Source: Pseudomonas sp. NFIX28 (lineage in GTDB: Bacteria > Pseudomonadota > Gammaproteobacteria > Pseudomonadales > Pseudomonadaceae). From it: a DNA stretch of 64,000 nucleotides. The DNA lies in assembly GCF_900107395.1 (NCBI RefSeq), contig NZ_FNPW01000002.1, positions 514,044 through 578,043 on the forward strand, given 5' to 3'. Below, in pieces: positions 16,090 through 25,099 of this stretch. The translations under genes and the position numbers were made by a program. How positions within the stretch are numbered: the first letter of the stretch is position 1; the number at the start of each line of letters is the position of its first letter. The notes below the pieces were generated by a model, which did no database searches, was not told the origin of the DNA, and saw nothing but the letters and a program-made list of their open reading frames with translations.

Positions 16090-18369
16090 ATGCTCAATAC
16101 GCTGCGCAAGATCGTCCAGGAAGTTAACTCCGCCAAGGATCTCAAGGCGGCGTTGGGGATTATTGTGTTGCGCGTCAAAGAGGCCATGGGCAGTCAGGTC
16201 TGCTCGGTCTATCTGCTGGATCCAGAGACCAATCGTTTTGTCCTGATGGCCACCGAGGGCTTGAACAAGCGCTCGATCGGCAAGGTCAGCATGGCACCCA
16301 ACGAGGGTCTGGTCGGCCTGGTGGGCACGCGCGAAGAACCGCTGAACCTCGAAAACGCCGCTGACCACCCGCGCTATCGCTACTTTGCCGAGACCGGCGA
16401 GGAGCGTTATGCCTCCTTCCTCGGCGCGCCAATCATTCACCACCGCCGCGTCGTCGGCGTCCTGGTCATCCAGCAAAAGGAGCGTCGCCAGTTCGACGAG
16501 GGCGAAGAAGCCTTCCTGGTGACCATGAGTGCCCAGCTGGCGGGCGTTATTGCCCACGCCGAAGCCACCGGTTCGATCCGTGGCCTGGGCCGCCAGGGCA
16601 AGGGCATCCAGGAAGCCAAGTTCGTCGGCGTACCCGGCTCGCCGGGCGCCGCGGTCGGTACCGCGGTGGTGATGTTGCCGCCGGCCGACCTGGACGTGGT
16701 GCCTGACAAGAGCATTACCGACATCAACGCCGAACTGGCGCTGTTCAAGACTGCCATCGAAGGCGTGCGCGCCGACATGCGCACCTTGTCGGAAAAGCTC
16801 GCCACCCAGCTGCGCCCCGAAGAGCGGGCGTTGTTCGACGTCTACCTGATGATGCTCGACGATGCCTCCCTGGGCAGCGAAGTGACCACCGTGATCAAGA
16901 CCGGCCAATGGGCCCAGGGCGCGTTGCGCCAGGTGGTCACCGATCACGTCAACCGTTTCGAACTGATGGACGATGCCTATCTGCGTGAGCGGGCGTCCGA
17001 CGTCAAGGACCTGGGCCGCCGCCTGCTGGCCTACCTGCAGGAAGAGCGCCAGCAAACCCTGGTCTATCCCGACAACACCATCCTGGTCAGTGAAGAACTG
17101 ACGCCGGCGATGCTCGGCGAGGTGCCGGAAGGCAAGCTGGTCGGCCTGGTCTCGGTACTGGGTTCGGGCAACTCCCACGTGGCGATCCTGGCCCGGGCCA
17201 TGGGGATCCCGACGGTGATGGGCCTGGTCGACCTGCCGTATTCGAAGGTCGACGGCATCCAGATGATCGTCGACGGCTACCACGGTGAGGTCTACACCAA
17301 CCCCAGCGACGTGCTGCGCAAACAATTCGCCGATGTGGTCGAGGAAGAGCGGCAACTGGCCCAGGGCCTGGATGCGCTGCGCGACCAGCCGTGCGTCACC
17401 CTGGACGGTCACCGCATGCCGCTGTGGGTCAACACCGGCCTGCTGGCGGATGTGGCGCGGGCGCAGAAGCGCGGCGCCGAAGGCGTGGGCCTGTACCGCA
17501 CCGAAGTACCGTTCATGATCAACCAGCGCTTCCCCAGCGAAAAGGAGCAACTGGCGATCTATCGCGAGCAACTTGCGGCCTTCCATCCGCAACCGGTGAC
17601 GATGCGCAGCCTGGACATCGGCGGCGACAAGGCACTGTCGTATTTCCCGATCAAGGAAGACAACCCATTCCTCGGCTGGCGCGGCATTCGCGTCACCCTC
17701 GACCATCCGGAAATTTTCCTGGTCCAGACCCGCGCCATGCTCAAGGCCAGCGAAGGCCTGAACAACCTGCGCATTCTTTTGCCGATGATCTCCGGCACCC
17801 ATGAACTGGAAGAAGCACTGCACCTGATTCACCGCGCCTGGGGCGAAGTGCGTGACGAAGGCACCGATGTGCCGATGCCGCCGGTCGGGGTGATGATCGA
17901 GATTCCGGCCGCGGTGTACCAGACCAAGGAGCTGGCACGCCAGGTGGATTTCCTTTCGGTCGGCTCCAACGACCTGACCCAGTACCTGCTGGCCGTGGAC
18001 CGCAACAACCCACGGGTCGCGGATCTCTACGACTACCTGCACCCGGCGGTGCTGCAAGCCTTGCAGACCGTGGTGACGGACGCCCATGCCGAGGGCAAGC
18101 CGGTGAGTATCTGCGGCGAGATGGCCGGTGACCCGGCGGCCGCGGTGCTGCTGATGGCGATGGGCTTCGACAGCCTGTCGATGAACGCCACCAACCTGCC
18201 GAAAGTGAAGTGGATGCTGCGTCAGATCAATCTCAGCAAGGCCAAGGAACTGCTGGCCGAGCTGATGACCATCGACAATCCGCAAGTTATCCACAGCTCG
18301 CTGCAATTGGCGCTGAAGAACTTGGGCCTGGCGCGGATGATCAACCCGGCGTCGGCCAAGACCCTTTAA
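16090..18369 (+). CDS. ptsP: Phosphoenolpyruvate-protein phosphotransferase PtsP (EI-Ntr)
   Basis: A 759-residue enzyme I of the nitrogen phosphotransferase system. Residues 1-150 are a GAF domain (NdeI-type VCSVYLLDPETNRFVLMATEGLN). The phospho-accepting His is near residue 363 in GSGNSHVAILARAMGIP. The C-terminal PEP-binding barrel carries GADGVGLYRTE-like and GSNDLTQYLLAVDRNN segments and the SICGEMAGDP cysteine motif. It passes phosphate from PEP to NPr and EIIA-Ntr and so links nitrogen and carbon status to potassium, polymer and virulence control in pseudomonads. It is probably co-transcribed with rppH. Confidence 0.95.
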   Translation: MLNTLRKIVQEVNSAKDLKAALGIIVLRVKEAMGSQVCSVYLLDPETNRFVLMATEGLNKRSIGKVSMAPNEGLVGLVGTREEPLNLENAADHPRYRYFAETGEERYASFLGAPIIHHRRVVGVLVIQQKERRQFDEGEEAFLVTMSAQLAGVIAHAEATGSIRGLGRQGKGIQEAKFVGVPGSPGAAVGTAVVMLPPADLDVVPDKSITDINAELALFKTAIEGVRADMRTLSEKLATQLRPEERALFDVYLMMLDDASLGSEVTTVIKTGQWAQGALRQVVTDHVNRFELMDDAYLRERASDVKDLGRRLLAYLQEERQQTLVYPDNTILVSEELTPAMLGEVPEGKLVGLVSVLGSGNSHVAILARAMGIPTVMGLVDLPYSKVDGIQMIVDGYHGEVYTNPSDVLRKQFADVVEEERQLAQGLDALRDQPCVTLDGHRMPLWVNTGLLADVARAQKRGAEGVGLYRTEVPFMINQRFPSEKEQLAIYREQLAAFHPQPVTMRSLDIGGDKALSYFPIKEDNPFLGWRGIRVTLDHPEIFLVQTRAMLKASEGLNNLRILLPMISGTHELEEALHLIHRAWGEVRDEGTDVPMPPVGVMIEIPAAVYQTKELARQVDFLSVGSNDLTQYLLAVDRNNPRVADLYDYLHPAVLQALQTVVTDAHAEGKPVSICGEMAGDPAAAVLLMAMGFDSLSMNATNLPKVKWMLRQINLSKAKELLAELMTIDNPQVIHSSLQLALKNLGLARMINPASAKTL

Positions 18370-18374
18370 GAACG

Positions 18375-18450
18375 ACCCGCGAGCCAGCCCGCTCCTGCAG
18401 ATTCACCGGGGCCAACGCCTCTCTGCCGGAGCGGGTTTGCTTGCGATAGC
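18375..18450. repeat. Degenerate REP-like palindrome
   Basis: CGCGAGCCAGCCCGCTCCTGCAG faces GCCGGAGCGGGTTTGCTTGCGAT. The match to the family is weaker than elsewhere. It lies between the convergent ptsP and NRDE genes. Confidence 0.5.
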
Positions 18451-18466
18451 GTCCCGGCAAGCGCCG

Positions 18467-19213
18467 CTAGATCTTCAGCTCCACCTCTCCCAGATGCCCG
18501 CCATAAGGGCCGAAGCTGCGCTCGACGATATGCCGCGAACCATCGGCCCGGACGATCAGCGCCGTGCTGGCTCGCGTGCCATAACTGGGGCTGGCGATAA
18601 ACACGCTCGACAGCAGGCTCTCGGTGGCCAGGCCGACCCCGGTATCGGGAAGCTCGGCAAAAGGTGCGGTCTGCGCATCACTGAGCAACGCCAGCAGCGC
18701 TTGCGGCTGTGGATCGTCCAGTACTTCCCGTAGCGCCGCCTTGGCCTTGAGCAACTTGGGCCAAGGCGTGTCGAGCCCGGCATTCGACACGCCATACACG
18801 CCAGCGCCCAGTTGTTGCGGCGCCGGGTCGTGGGCGTTGTAGTGCCAGAGCTGTTCGTGGGTGCCGACCAGCAGGTTGAAGCCGGCGTATTCCGGCGATC
18901 GGCCGACAACATCGGAGAAATAGTCGTCTATCGACGCCTTTGTGTTAAGAAAGCGCGCCACCAGCTCGCCTCGCGAGCGGCGTGCCGGGGGTTGCTGCGG
19001 ATTGCGGATATTGGTCAGGGCAGCGAAGCGTCCGTCGGCGCCCAGGCCGAGCCAGGTGCCGCCTGCTTCGAGATCGCGGCCGGCGTAGATCTCCGGGGCT
19101 TCGGGCCATTGCCCCAGCGGCAGGCTGGGGCGGGCGTAGAATTCGTCACGGTTGGCCGCGACGATCAGCGGCACGGCGTGGCCCGGCCGCCAGGCGAATA
19201 CGATCAAGCACAT
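18467..19213 (-). CDS. NRDE family (TANGO2-like) protein
   Basis: A 248-residue protein starting MCLIVFAW, with the name-giving Asn-Arg-Asp-Glu at residues 21-24 (AANRDEFYARP). Other family marks are AGRDLEAGGTWLGLGADGRFAALTNIRNP and SRGELVARFL. The Cys2 and early Asn suggest an N-terminal nucleophile fold, but no reaction is established; animal TANGO2 is linked to heme and lipid handling. The gene stands alone, convergent with ptsP and divergent from the TSUP permease. Confidence 0.85.
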   Translation of the reverse strand: MCLIVFAWRPGHAVPLIVAANRDEFYARPSLPLGQWPEAPEIYAGRDLEAGGTWLGLGADGRFAALTNIRNPQQPPARRSRGELVARFLNTKASIDDYFSDVVGRSPEYAGFNLLVGTHEQLWHYNAHDPAPQQLGAGVYGVSNAGLDTPWPKLLKAKAALREVLDDPQPQALLALLSDAQTAPFAELPDTGVGLATESLLSSVFIASPSYGTRASTALIVRADGSRHIVERSFGPYGGHLGEVELKI

Positions 19214-19335
19214 CAGGTGGTCCCTTTTGTGTTTTTGCTCACTTTACGCACAGATCGGCTGGGTATCCATCGCCATCCAGTGGAGCCGAAGGGCATGCTT
19301 CCGTTACCATGCCGCTCTCTTTTCGGGATGCCTTC

Positions 19336-20118
19336 ATGGAATTTCTGCTCTATCTGCTGCTAGGGGCCTGCGCGGGCGTGTTGGCCGGCCTGTTTGGCGT
19401 AGGTGGCGGCATCATCATCGTTCCCGTGCTGGTGTTCAGCTTCACCCTGCAAGGTTTCGATCCGTCGATCCTGACCCACCTGGCGGTCGGCACGTCGCTG
19501 GCGACCATCATTTTCACCTCGGTCAATGCGGTTCGCGAACACCAGCGCAGAGGCGCGGTGCGCTGGCCGATCTTTGCCTGGATGACCCTGGGCATCCTGC
19601 TCGGCGCCGGGTTCGGGGCGCTCACCGCCGAAGCGATCTCCGGGCCGAACCTGCAGAAAATCATTGGCGTCTTCGCCCTGGTGGTGGCCCTGCAAATGAC
19701 CCTCGACCTGCGGCCCAAGGCCAGTCGCGACGTGCCCGGCAAGCTGGGGCTGACCCTGGCCGGCAGTGTGATCGGCTGGGCTTCGGCGATTTTCGGCATC
19801 GGTGGCGGCTCGCTGACCGTGCCATTTTTGACCTGGCGCAGCGTGCCGATGCAGCAGGCGGTGGCCACGTCCTCGGCCTGCGGCTTGCCGATTGCCGTGG
19901 CCAGTGCAATAAGTTTCATGATTCTGGGCTGGCATGATCCGTTGCTGCCGGCTCATAGTCTGGGTTTTGTGTATTTGCCGGCACTGCTGGGCATCGCCCT
20001 GACCAGCATGGTCTTTGCCCGGTTCGGCGCGCGACTGGCCCATCGGCTGTCGCCGCGCCTGTTGAAGCGCTTGTTCGCCGCCCTGCTGTTTGTGGTCGGC
20101 CTGACATTCCTGCTCTGA
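19336..20118 (+). CDS. TSUP family sulfite/organic anion exporter
   Basis: A 260-residue inner-membrane protein of the TauE/SafE/TSUP family. Two repeats are visible, each opening with a glycine-rich helix: AGVLAGLFGVGGGIIIVPVL and GWASAIFGIGGGSLTVPFL. About eight membrane helices are predicted. Family members move sulfite, sulfoacetate or other anions; the substrate is not evident. The start at 19336 gives the normal family N-terminus; a start at 19309 is possible. It precedes lgt by 79 bases on the same strand, as in P. aeruginosa (PA0340-lgt). Confidence 0.85.
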   Translation: MEFLLYLLLGACAGVLAGLFGVGGGIIIVPVLVFSFTLQGFDPSILTHLAVGTSLATIIFTSVNAVREHQRRGAVRWPIFAWMTLGILLGAGFGALTAEAISGPNLQKIIGVFALVVALQMTLDLRPKASRDVPGKLGLTLAGSVIGWASAIFGIGGGSLTVPFLTWRSVPMQQAVATSSACGLPIAVASAISFMILGWHDPLLPAHSLGFVYLPALLGIALTSMVFARFGARLAHRLSPRLLKRLFAALLFVVGLTFLL

Positions 20119-20197
20119 CCGGTTTCGCAATCCTGGCTTAATCCGCGCGTGACATGGTCCCGGCGCAAATCGAGTTTCACTCTAACGAGGAGTCGCA

Positions 20198-21019
20198 ATG
20201 CTGCCTTACCCGCAGATCGACCCGGTGGCCCTGGCCATCGGTCCGCTGAAAATTCACTGGTACGGCCTGATGTACCTGATCGGCATCGGTGGCGCCTGGC
20301 TGCTGGCGTCGCGCCGGTTGAACCGCTTCGACCCGACCTGGACCAAGGAGAAGCTCTCCGACATGGTGTTCTGGATGTCGATGGGGGTCATTGTCGGCGG
20401 GCGCCTGGGCTATGTGCTGTTCTACGACCTGAGCGCCTACCTGGCCAACCCGATGCTGATCTTCGAGGTCTGGAAAGGCGGCATGTCGTTCCACGGCGGA
20501 TTCATCGGGGTGATGCTCGCGGCCTTGTGGTTCGGCAAGAAGAACGGTAAGTCGTTCTTCCAGCTGATGGACTTCGTCGCGCCAATGGTGCCGATCGGCC
20601 TGGGTGCCGGGCGTATCGGCAACTTTATCAACGCCGAGCTGTGGGGCAAGCCGACCGACCTGCCATGGGCGATGATCTTCCCGTCGTTCAGCGACCCGGC
20701 CCAGCTGCCGCGCCATCCTTCGCAGCTGTATCAGTTCGCCCTGGAAGGCGTGGCGCTGTTCCTCATCCTCTGGCTGTTCTCGCGCAAACCTCGCCCGACC
20801 ATGGCGGTTTCCGGGATGTTCGCCCTGTTTTACGGTATTTTCCGTTTCATCGTCGAGTTCGTCCGGGTCCCGGATGCGCAGCTGGGCTATCTGGCGTGGA
20901 ACTGGCTGACCATGGGCCAGGTGCTGTGCCTGCCGATGATCATTGGCGGCCTGTTCCTGATCTGGCTGGCCTACCGTCGCGCTCCAGCGGCCCCGGTGGC
21001 GAAAGACGCCGCGCTTTAA
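20198..21019 (+). CDS. lgt: Prolipoprotein diacylglyceryl transferase
   Basis: A 273-residue inner-membrane enzyme that adds diacylglycerol from phosphatidylglycerol to the lipobox cysteine of prolipoproteins. The motif [10 protein letters not shown] (20-29), GGMSFHGG with His99, and the Lgt signature [15 protein letters not shown] (136-150, Arg139) are present, with seven membrane segments. ACGAGGAG lies just before the ATG. It is followed by thyA after 48 bases. Confidence 0.95.
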   Translation: MLPYPQIDPVALAIGPLKIHWYGLMYLIGIGGAWLLASRRLNRFDPTWTKEKLSDMVFWMSMGVIVGGRLGYVLFYDLSAYLANPMLIFEVWKGGMSFHGGFIGVMLAALWFGKKNGKSFFQLMDFVAPMVPIGLGAGRIGNFINAELWGKPTDLPWAMIFPSFSDPAQLPRHPSQLYQFALEGVALFLILWLFSRKPRPTMAVSGMFALFYGIFRFIVEFVRVPDAQLGYLAWNWLTMGQVLCLPMIIGGLFLIWLAYRRAPAAPVAKDAAL

Positions 21020-21067
21020 ATTCGGATCGCAGGGCGCAAGCCCTGCCTTCAAGGACACAGGTAATAC

Positions 21068-22039
21068 ATGAAGCAATATCTCGATCTGGTCGCCCACGTC
21101 ATCAAGAACGGCACCAAGCAGGCCAACCGCACGGGCGTGAACACCATCAGCTTTCCCGGCGCGATGCTGCGTTATGACCTGAAAGAAGGTTTCCCGGCGA
21201 TCACCACCCGCAAGATGGCTTTCAAGTCGGCCATCGGCGAGATGTGCGGTTTCCTCCGTGGCGTGAACAATGCCGCCGAATTCCGTGCCCTGGGCTGCAA
21301 GGTCTGGGACCAGAACGCCAACGAAAACGCGCAGTGGCTGGCCAACCCCTTCCGCCAGGGCGAAGACGACCTGGGCGAGATCTACGGCGTGCAATGGCGC
21401 AAGTGGCCGGCGTACAAGCAGATCCCCCTGAGCAACCCGGCCGCCATCGAGCAGACCCTGGCCCAGGGCTACCGGCAGATCGCCGAGGGCGAGGAAAACG
21501 GCCAGGCCTATGTGGTGCTGTACAAGGCCATCGACCAGGTGCGCCAGTGCGTTGACACCATCATCAAGGACCCGGGCAGCCGGCGCATTCTGTTCCACGG
21601 CTGGAACTGCGCCCAGCTCGATGAAATGGCCCTGCCGCCGTGCCATCTGCTGTACCAGTTCCACCCGAATGTCGAGACGAAGGAAATTTCCCTGACCCTC
21701 TACATCCGCTCCAACGACCTGGGCCTGGGCACGCCGTTCAACCTTACCGAAGGCGCCGCGCTGCTGAGCCTGATCGGCCGCCTGACCGGCTACACGCCGC
21801 GTTGGTTCACCTATTTCATCGGCGACGCCCACGTCTACGAAAACCACCTGGACATGCTCAACGAACAGCTCAAGCGCGAGCCGTTCCCGATGCCGAAGCT
21901 GGTGATTTCCGACCGCGTACCGGAGTTCGCCAAGACCGGCGTGTACCAGCCGGAGTGGCTGGAAAAGGTCGAGCCGAGCGACTTCTCGCTCGAAGGCTAC
22001 GAGCACCACGCGCCAATGACCGCGCCGATGGCGGTCTGA
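21068..22039 (+). CDS. thyA: Thymidylate synthase
   Basis: A 323-residue ThyA that methylates dUMP to dTMP with methylene-tetrahydrofolate. The active-site Cys192 is in [11 protein letters not shown]; the substrate-binding arginines lie in [23 protein letters not shown] and [11 protein letters not shown] are the folate and dUMP contacts. It is about 60 residues longer than E. coli ThyA because of an insertion between [12 protein letters not shown] and DPGSRR (about residues 115-170). Dihydrofolate reductase, which regenerates its cofactor, is at 34848-35360. It is probably in one transcript with lgt. Confidence 0.95.
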   Translation: MKQYLDLVAHVIKNGTKQANRTGVNTISFPGAMLRYDLKEGFPAITTRKMAFKSAIGEMCGFLRGVNNAAEFRALGCKVWDQNANENAQWLANPFRQGEDDLGEIYGVQWRKWPAYKQIPLSNPAAIEQTLAQGYRQIAEGEENGQAYVVLYKAIDQVRQCVDTIIKDPGSRRILFHGWNCAQLDEMALPPCHLLYQFHPNVETKEISLTLYIRSNDLGLGTPFNLTEGAALLSLIGRLTGYTPRWFTYFIGDAHVYENHLDMLNEQLKREPFPMPKLVISDRVPEFAKTGVYQPEWLEKVEPSDFSLEGYEHHAPMTAPMAV

Positions 22040-22060
22040 TCGATACACCCGGCGGCGGCT

Positions 22061-22176
22061 CCCATAGCCGCTGCCGCAGTCTGCGATAAGGCCCGCAGGG
22101 CCTTCTAGCCATCCCGAAGAGCACGCCCCAGGTGGTCGCTACTGCCTCGATAGGAGCGAGCAAGCTCGCCCCGGCG
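22061..22176. repeat. REP-type elements of both families
   Basis: A half element TAGCCGCTGCCGCAGTCTGCGATAAGGCCCGCAGGGCC of the first family is followed by TAGGAGCGAGCAAGCTCGC of the second. The second arm of the first element is missing. It lies between the convergent thyA and cadR genes. Confidence 0.65.
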
Positions 22177-22184
22177 GGGATGTT

Positions 22185-22634
22185 TCAATGGCCGTGACTA
22201 CGGCCGACGTGCGAATCCTCGGCTTCGCTGGGCGCCACCGATCCGCTGACTTCCAGGCGCTGCAAAATCCCGCATTGATCCAGGTCCGGCCCTTCGCTGC
22301 AGCGTTGGCGCAGGTCGATCAGTTGTGTCTGCAAGGCCAGCAGGCCGTCGATCCGCGCCTTGACGTGGCGGATATGCTCGTCGATCAGCGCATTGACGCT
22401 CTGGCACTGGCCCTGCGGGCTGTCGCGCAGGTCCAGCAGGCTGCGGATTTCCTCGAGGGTCATGTCCAGGCTGCGGCAGTTGCGGATGAAGGTCAGCCGC
22501 TCGGTGTGGGCCTGGGTATACAGGCGGTAATTGCCTTCGCTGCGGGCCGGCTCCGGGAGCAGGCCTTCGCGCTCGTAATAACGGATGGTTTCGACCTGAC
22601 AGTCGGTCAGTTTCGCCAGCTCGCCAATTTTCAT
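22185..22634 (-). CDS. cadR: Cd(II)/Pb(II)-responsive MerR-family regulator
   Basis: A 149-residue MerR-family activator. The N-terminal winged helix reads MKIGELAKLTDCQVETIRYYEREGLLPEP. Metal-binding cysteines in the dimer helix region (CQSVNALIDEH near 77 and RCSEGPDLDQC near 110-120) match CadR. The C-terminal HVGRSHGH is the extra His site of Pseudomonas CadR. It senses Cd(II), and likely Pb(II) or Zn(II), and untwists the cadA promoter at 22658-22688. The start at 22634 was chosen from the family; an in-frame extension to 22748 would cover that promoter. It is divergent from cadA. Confidence 0.92.
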   Translation of the reverse strand: MKIGELAKLTDCQVETIRYYEREGLLPEPARSEGNYRLYTQAHTERLTFIRNCRSLDMTLEEIRSLLDLRDSPQGQCQSVNALIDEHIRHVKARIDGLLALQTQLIDLRQRCSEGPDLDQCGILQRLEVSGSVAPSEAEDSHVGRSHGH

Positions 22635-22657
22635 CGCGACAATCTCCGAAAGGGTGC

Positions 22658-22688
22658 TTGACCCTATAGTGGCTACAGGGTGTTCACT
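22658..22688 (+). promoter_or_regulatory. cadA promoter with CadR operator
   Basis: TTGACC (22658-22663) and TTCACT (22683-22688) are spaced by 19 bases, the long spacer of MerR-type promoters. Between them lies the dyad ACCCTATAG-N3-CTACAGGGT (22661-22681), with 8 of 9 positions matched. This is the usual CadR/ZntR site. Confidence 0.85.
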
Positions 22689-22719
22689 TCGCAACAGGCA
22701 CCTTTTCGGACGCGACCTC

Positions 22720-25083
22720 ATGAGTGATTCCCAGCACACCCACGGCAAGCCCGACGCTGACTCCAGGCAGGCTGGCCACGACCACGCCCCTCATCACGAG
22801 CACCGCCATGGCACCAAGCTGCAGCCCGTCAAACAACATGACCATGGCGCAGGCTCCTGCTGCTCGTCGCCGTCGCTGGTCCAGTTGAGCGAGCCCCAGG
22901 TCGCCAGCCACGGCGATTCCTGCTGTTCGTCGGCCGCCGCACCGACGCGGGTCACGTTCAGCGCCACGTCGAGCGGCAATGCGCGCTTGAGCAGCTTTCG
23001 CATCGACGCCATGGACTGCCCGACCGAGCAGACGCTGATCGAGAACAAGCTGGGCAAGCTGGCCGGCGTGCAGCAATTGGAGTTCAACCTGATCAACCGG
23101 GTGCTGGGCGTGACCCACGACCTGGCGGACACCGCGCCGATCATTGCCGCCATCAAGTCCCTGGGCATGGAGGCCGAGCCCATTGGCCTGGGCGGCGAGT
23201 CCGATGCGCCGGCCGCCGCGCCGGCGAAAAAACACTGGTGGCCGCTGGCACTGTCGGGCATCGGCGCGCTGGCCGCGGAAGTGATCCACTTCACCAGCGC
23301 CGCGCCGACCTGGGTGGTGGCGTTGATCGCCCTGGTTTCGATCCTCAGCGGCGGCCTGGGCACCTACAAGAAGGGCTGGATCGCCCTGAAGAACCGCAAC
23401 CTCAACATCAACGCGCTGATGAGCATCGCCGTGACCGGCGCGGTGCTGATCGGCCAGTGGCCGGAAGCGGCCATGGTGATGTTCCTGTTCACCGTGGCCG
23501 AGTTGATCGAGGCCCGGTCCCTGGACCGCGCGCGCAACGCCATCAGCGGCCTGATGCAGATGACCCCGGAGCGGGTCACGGTGCAGCAGGCGGACGGCAG
23601 CTGGCTTGAGCTGGAGGCGAAAAACATCGAGCTGGGCGCGCGGGTGCGGGTGCGTCCGGGCGAGCGCATCGGCCTGGACGGCGAGGTGCTGGCCGGCAGC
23701 TCGACCATCGACCAGGCACCGATCACCGGCGAAAGCCTGCCGGTGGAGAAGACCCTGGGCGACAAGGTTTTCGCCGGCACCATCAACCAGGCCGGCTCGC
23801 TGGAGTACAAGGTGACCGCGGCGGCCAACAACTCGACCCTGGCGCGGATCATCCATGCCGTGGAACAAGCCCAGGGCGCGCGCGCGCCGACCCAGCGCTT
23901 CGTCGACAGCTTCTCGAAAATTTACACGCCCGCGGTGTTTGCCTTTGCCCTGGCCGTGGCGGTGATTCCGCCGCTGTTCATGGGCGCCGCCTGGTTCGAC
24001 TGGATCTACCGCGCCCTGGTGCTGCTGGTGGTGGCGTGCCCGTGCGCGCTGGTGATATCCACTCCGGTGACCATCGTCAGCGGCCTGGCCGCGGCGGCGC
24101 GCAAGGGCATCCTGATCAAGGGCGGGGTCTACCTGGAGGATGGCTACAAACTCGACTACCTGGCGCTGGACAAGACTGGCACCATCACCCACGGCAAGCC
24201 GGTGCAGACCGATTTCCTGTCCCTCGACCCGCTGGCGGACAGCAGCGCCGCGGCCATCGCCGCCAGCCTGGCGTCCCGTTCAGACCACCCGGTGTCCCTG
24301 GCCATCGCCAATGCGGCTGTGGATAAACAGCTGAGCCTGCACCTTGTGGATAACTTCGAGGCCCTGGCCGGCCGCGGCGTGCGAGGGGAAATCAACGGCC
24401 AGCTCTACCACCTGGGCAACCACCGCCTGGTGGAGGACCTGGGGCTCTGCTCGCCGGAACTGGAAGAGCAACTGTTCGCCCTGGAGAAGCAGGGCAAGAC
24501 CGTGGTGTTGCTGCTCGACCGCACCGGCCCGCTGGCCCTGTTCGCCGTGGCGGACACGGTCAAGGAGTCCAGTCGCGAAGCGATCCGGCAACTGCATGAG
24601 CTGGGCATCAAGACCCTGATGCTGACCGGCGACAACCTGCACACCGCCCAAGCCATCGCGGCCCAAGTGGGCATCGACCAGGCCCGTGGCGACCTGCTGC
24701 CCACCGACAAGCTGCAGGCCATCGAAGACCTGTACGCCCAAGGGCACCGGGTCGGCATGGTCGGCGACGGTATCAACGACGCCCCGGCCCTGGCCCGCGC
24801 GGAGATCGGTTTCGCCATGGCCGCGGCAGGCACCGACACCGCCATCGAGACCGCCGATGTCGCCCTGATGGACGACGATATACGCAAAATCCCGGCCTTT
24901 ATTCGCCTGTCCCGCCAGACCTCGAACATCCTCGTACAAAATATCGCCCTGGCCCTGGTCATCAAGGCGATCTTTCTTGGGGTAACCTTCTTCGGATTGG
25001 CCACCATGTGGATGGCCGTGTTCGCCGACATGGGCGTCAGCCTGTTGGTGGTGTTCAACGGTTTGCGCCTGCTGCGCAAATAG
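22720..25083 (+). CDS. cadA: Heavy-metal P1B-type ATPase (Cd2+/Zn2+ exporter)
   Basis: A 787-residue P1B-2 ATPase that pumps Cd(II), Zn(II) and Pb(II) out of the cytoplasm. The N-terminal 90 residues are rich in His (HDHAPHHEHRHG) and contain two CCSS blocks (GSCCSSPS and DSCCSSAA), likely metal buffers. A heavy-metal domain follows with Asp99-Cys100-Pro-Thr-Glu103. Membrane helix 6 has CPC at 440-442, the phosphorylation site is D484 (DKTGT), and the hinge is GDGINDAPAL. The last helix carries ADMGVSLLV, whose Asp selects Zn/Cd. Expression should follow CadR. Confidence 0.95.
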   Translation: MSDSQHTHGKPDADSRQAGHDHAPHHEHRHGTKLQPVKQHDHGAGSCCSSPSLVQLSEPQVASHGDSCCSSAAAPTRVTFSATSSGNARLSSFRIDAMDCPTEQTLIENKLGKLAGVQQLEFNLINRVLGVTHDLADTAPIIAAIKSLGMEAEPIGLGGESDAPAAAPAKKHWWPLALSGIGALAAEVIHFTSAAPTWVVALIALVSILSGGLGTYKKGWIALKNRNLNINALMSIAVTGAVLIGQWPEAAMVMFLFTVAELIEARSLDRARNAISGLMQMTPERVTVQQADGSWLELEAKNIELGARVRVRPGERIGLDGEVLAGSSTIDQAPITGESLPVEKTLGDKVFAGTINQAGSLEYKVTAAANNSTLARIIHAVEQAQGARAPTQRFVDSFSKIYTPAVFAFALAVAVIPPLFMGAAWFDWIYRALVLLVVACPCALVISTPVTIVSGLAAAARKGILIKGGVYLEDGYKLDYLALDKTGTITHGKPVQTDFLSLDPLADSSAAAIAASLASRSDHPVSLAIANAAVDKQLSLHLVDNFEALAGRGVRGEINGQLYHLGNHRLVEDLGLCSPELEEQLFALEKQGKTVVLLLDRTGPLALFAVADTVKESSREAIRQLHELGIKTLMLTGDNLHTAQAIAAQVGIDQARGDLLPTDKLQAIEDLYAQGHRVGMVGDGINDAPALARAEIGFAMAAAGTDTAIETADVALMDDDIRKIPAFIRLSRQTSNILVQNIALALVIKAIFLGVTFFGLATMWMAVFADMGVSLLVVFNGLRLLRK

Positions 25084-25099
25084 ACGACGAGAGGACGCA

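Noticed and set aside
16030..18306. A 758-codon open frame antisense to ptsP
   Set aside because: It is a mirror of a long GC-rich gene; the protein is rich in His, Gln, Arg and Val with no domain, and ptsP is certain.
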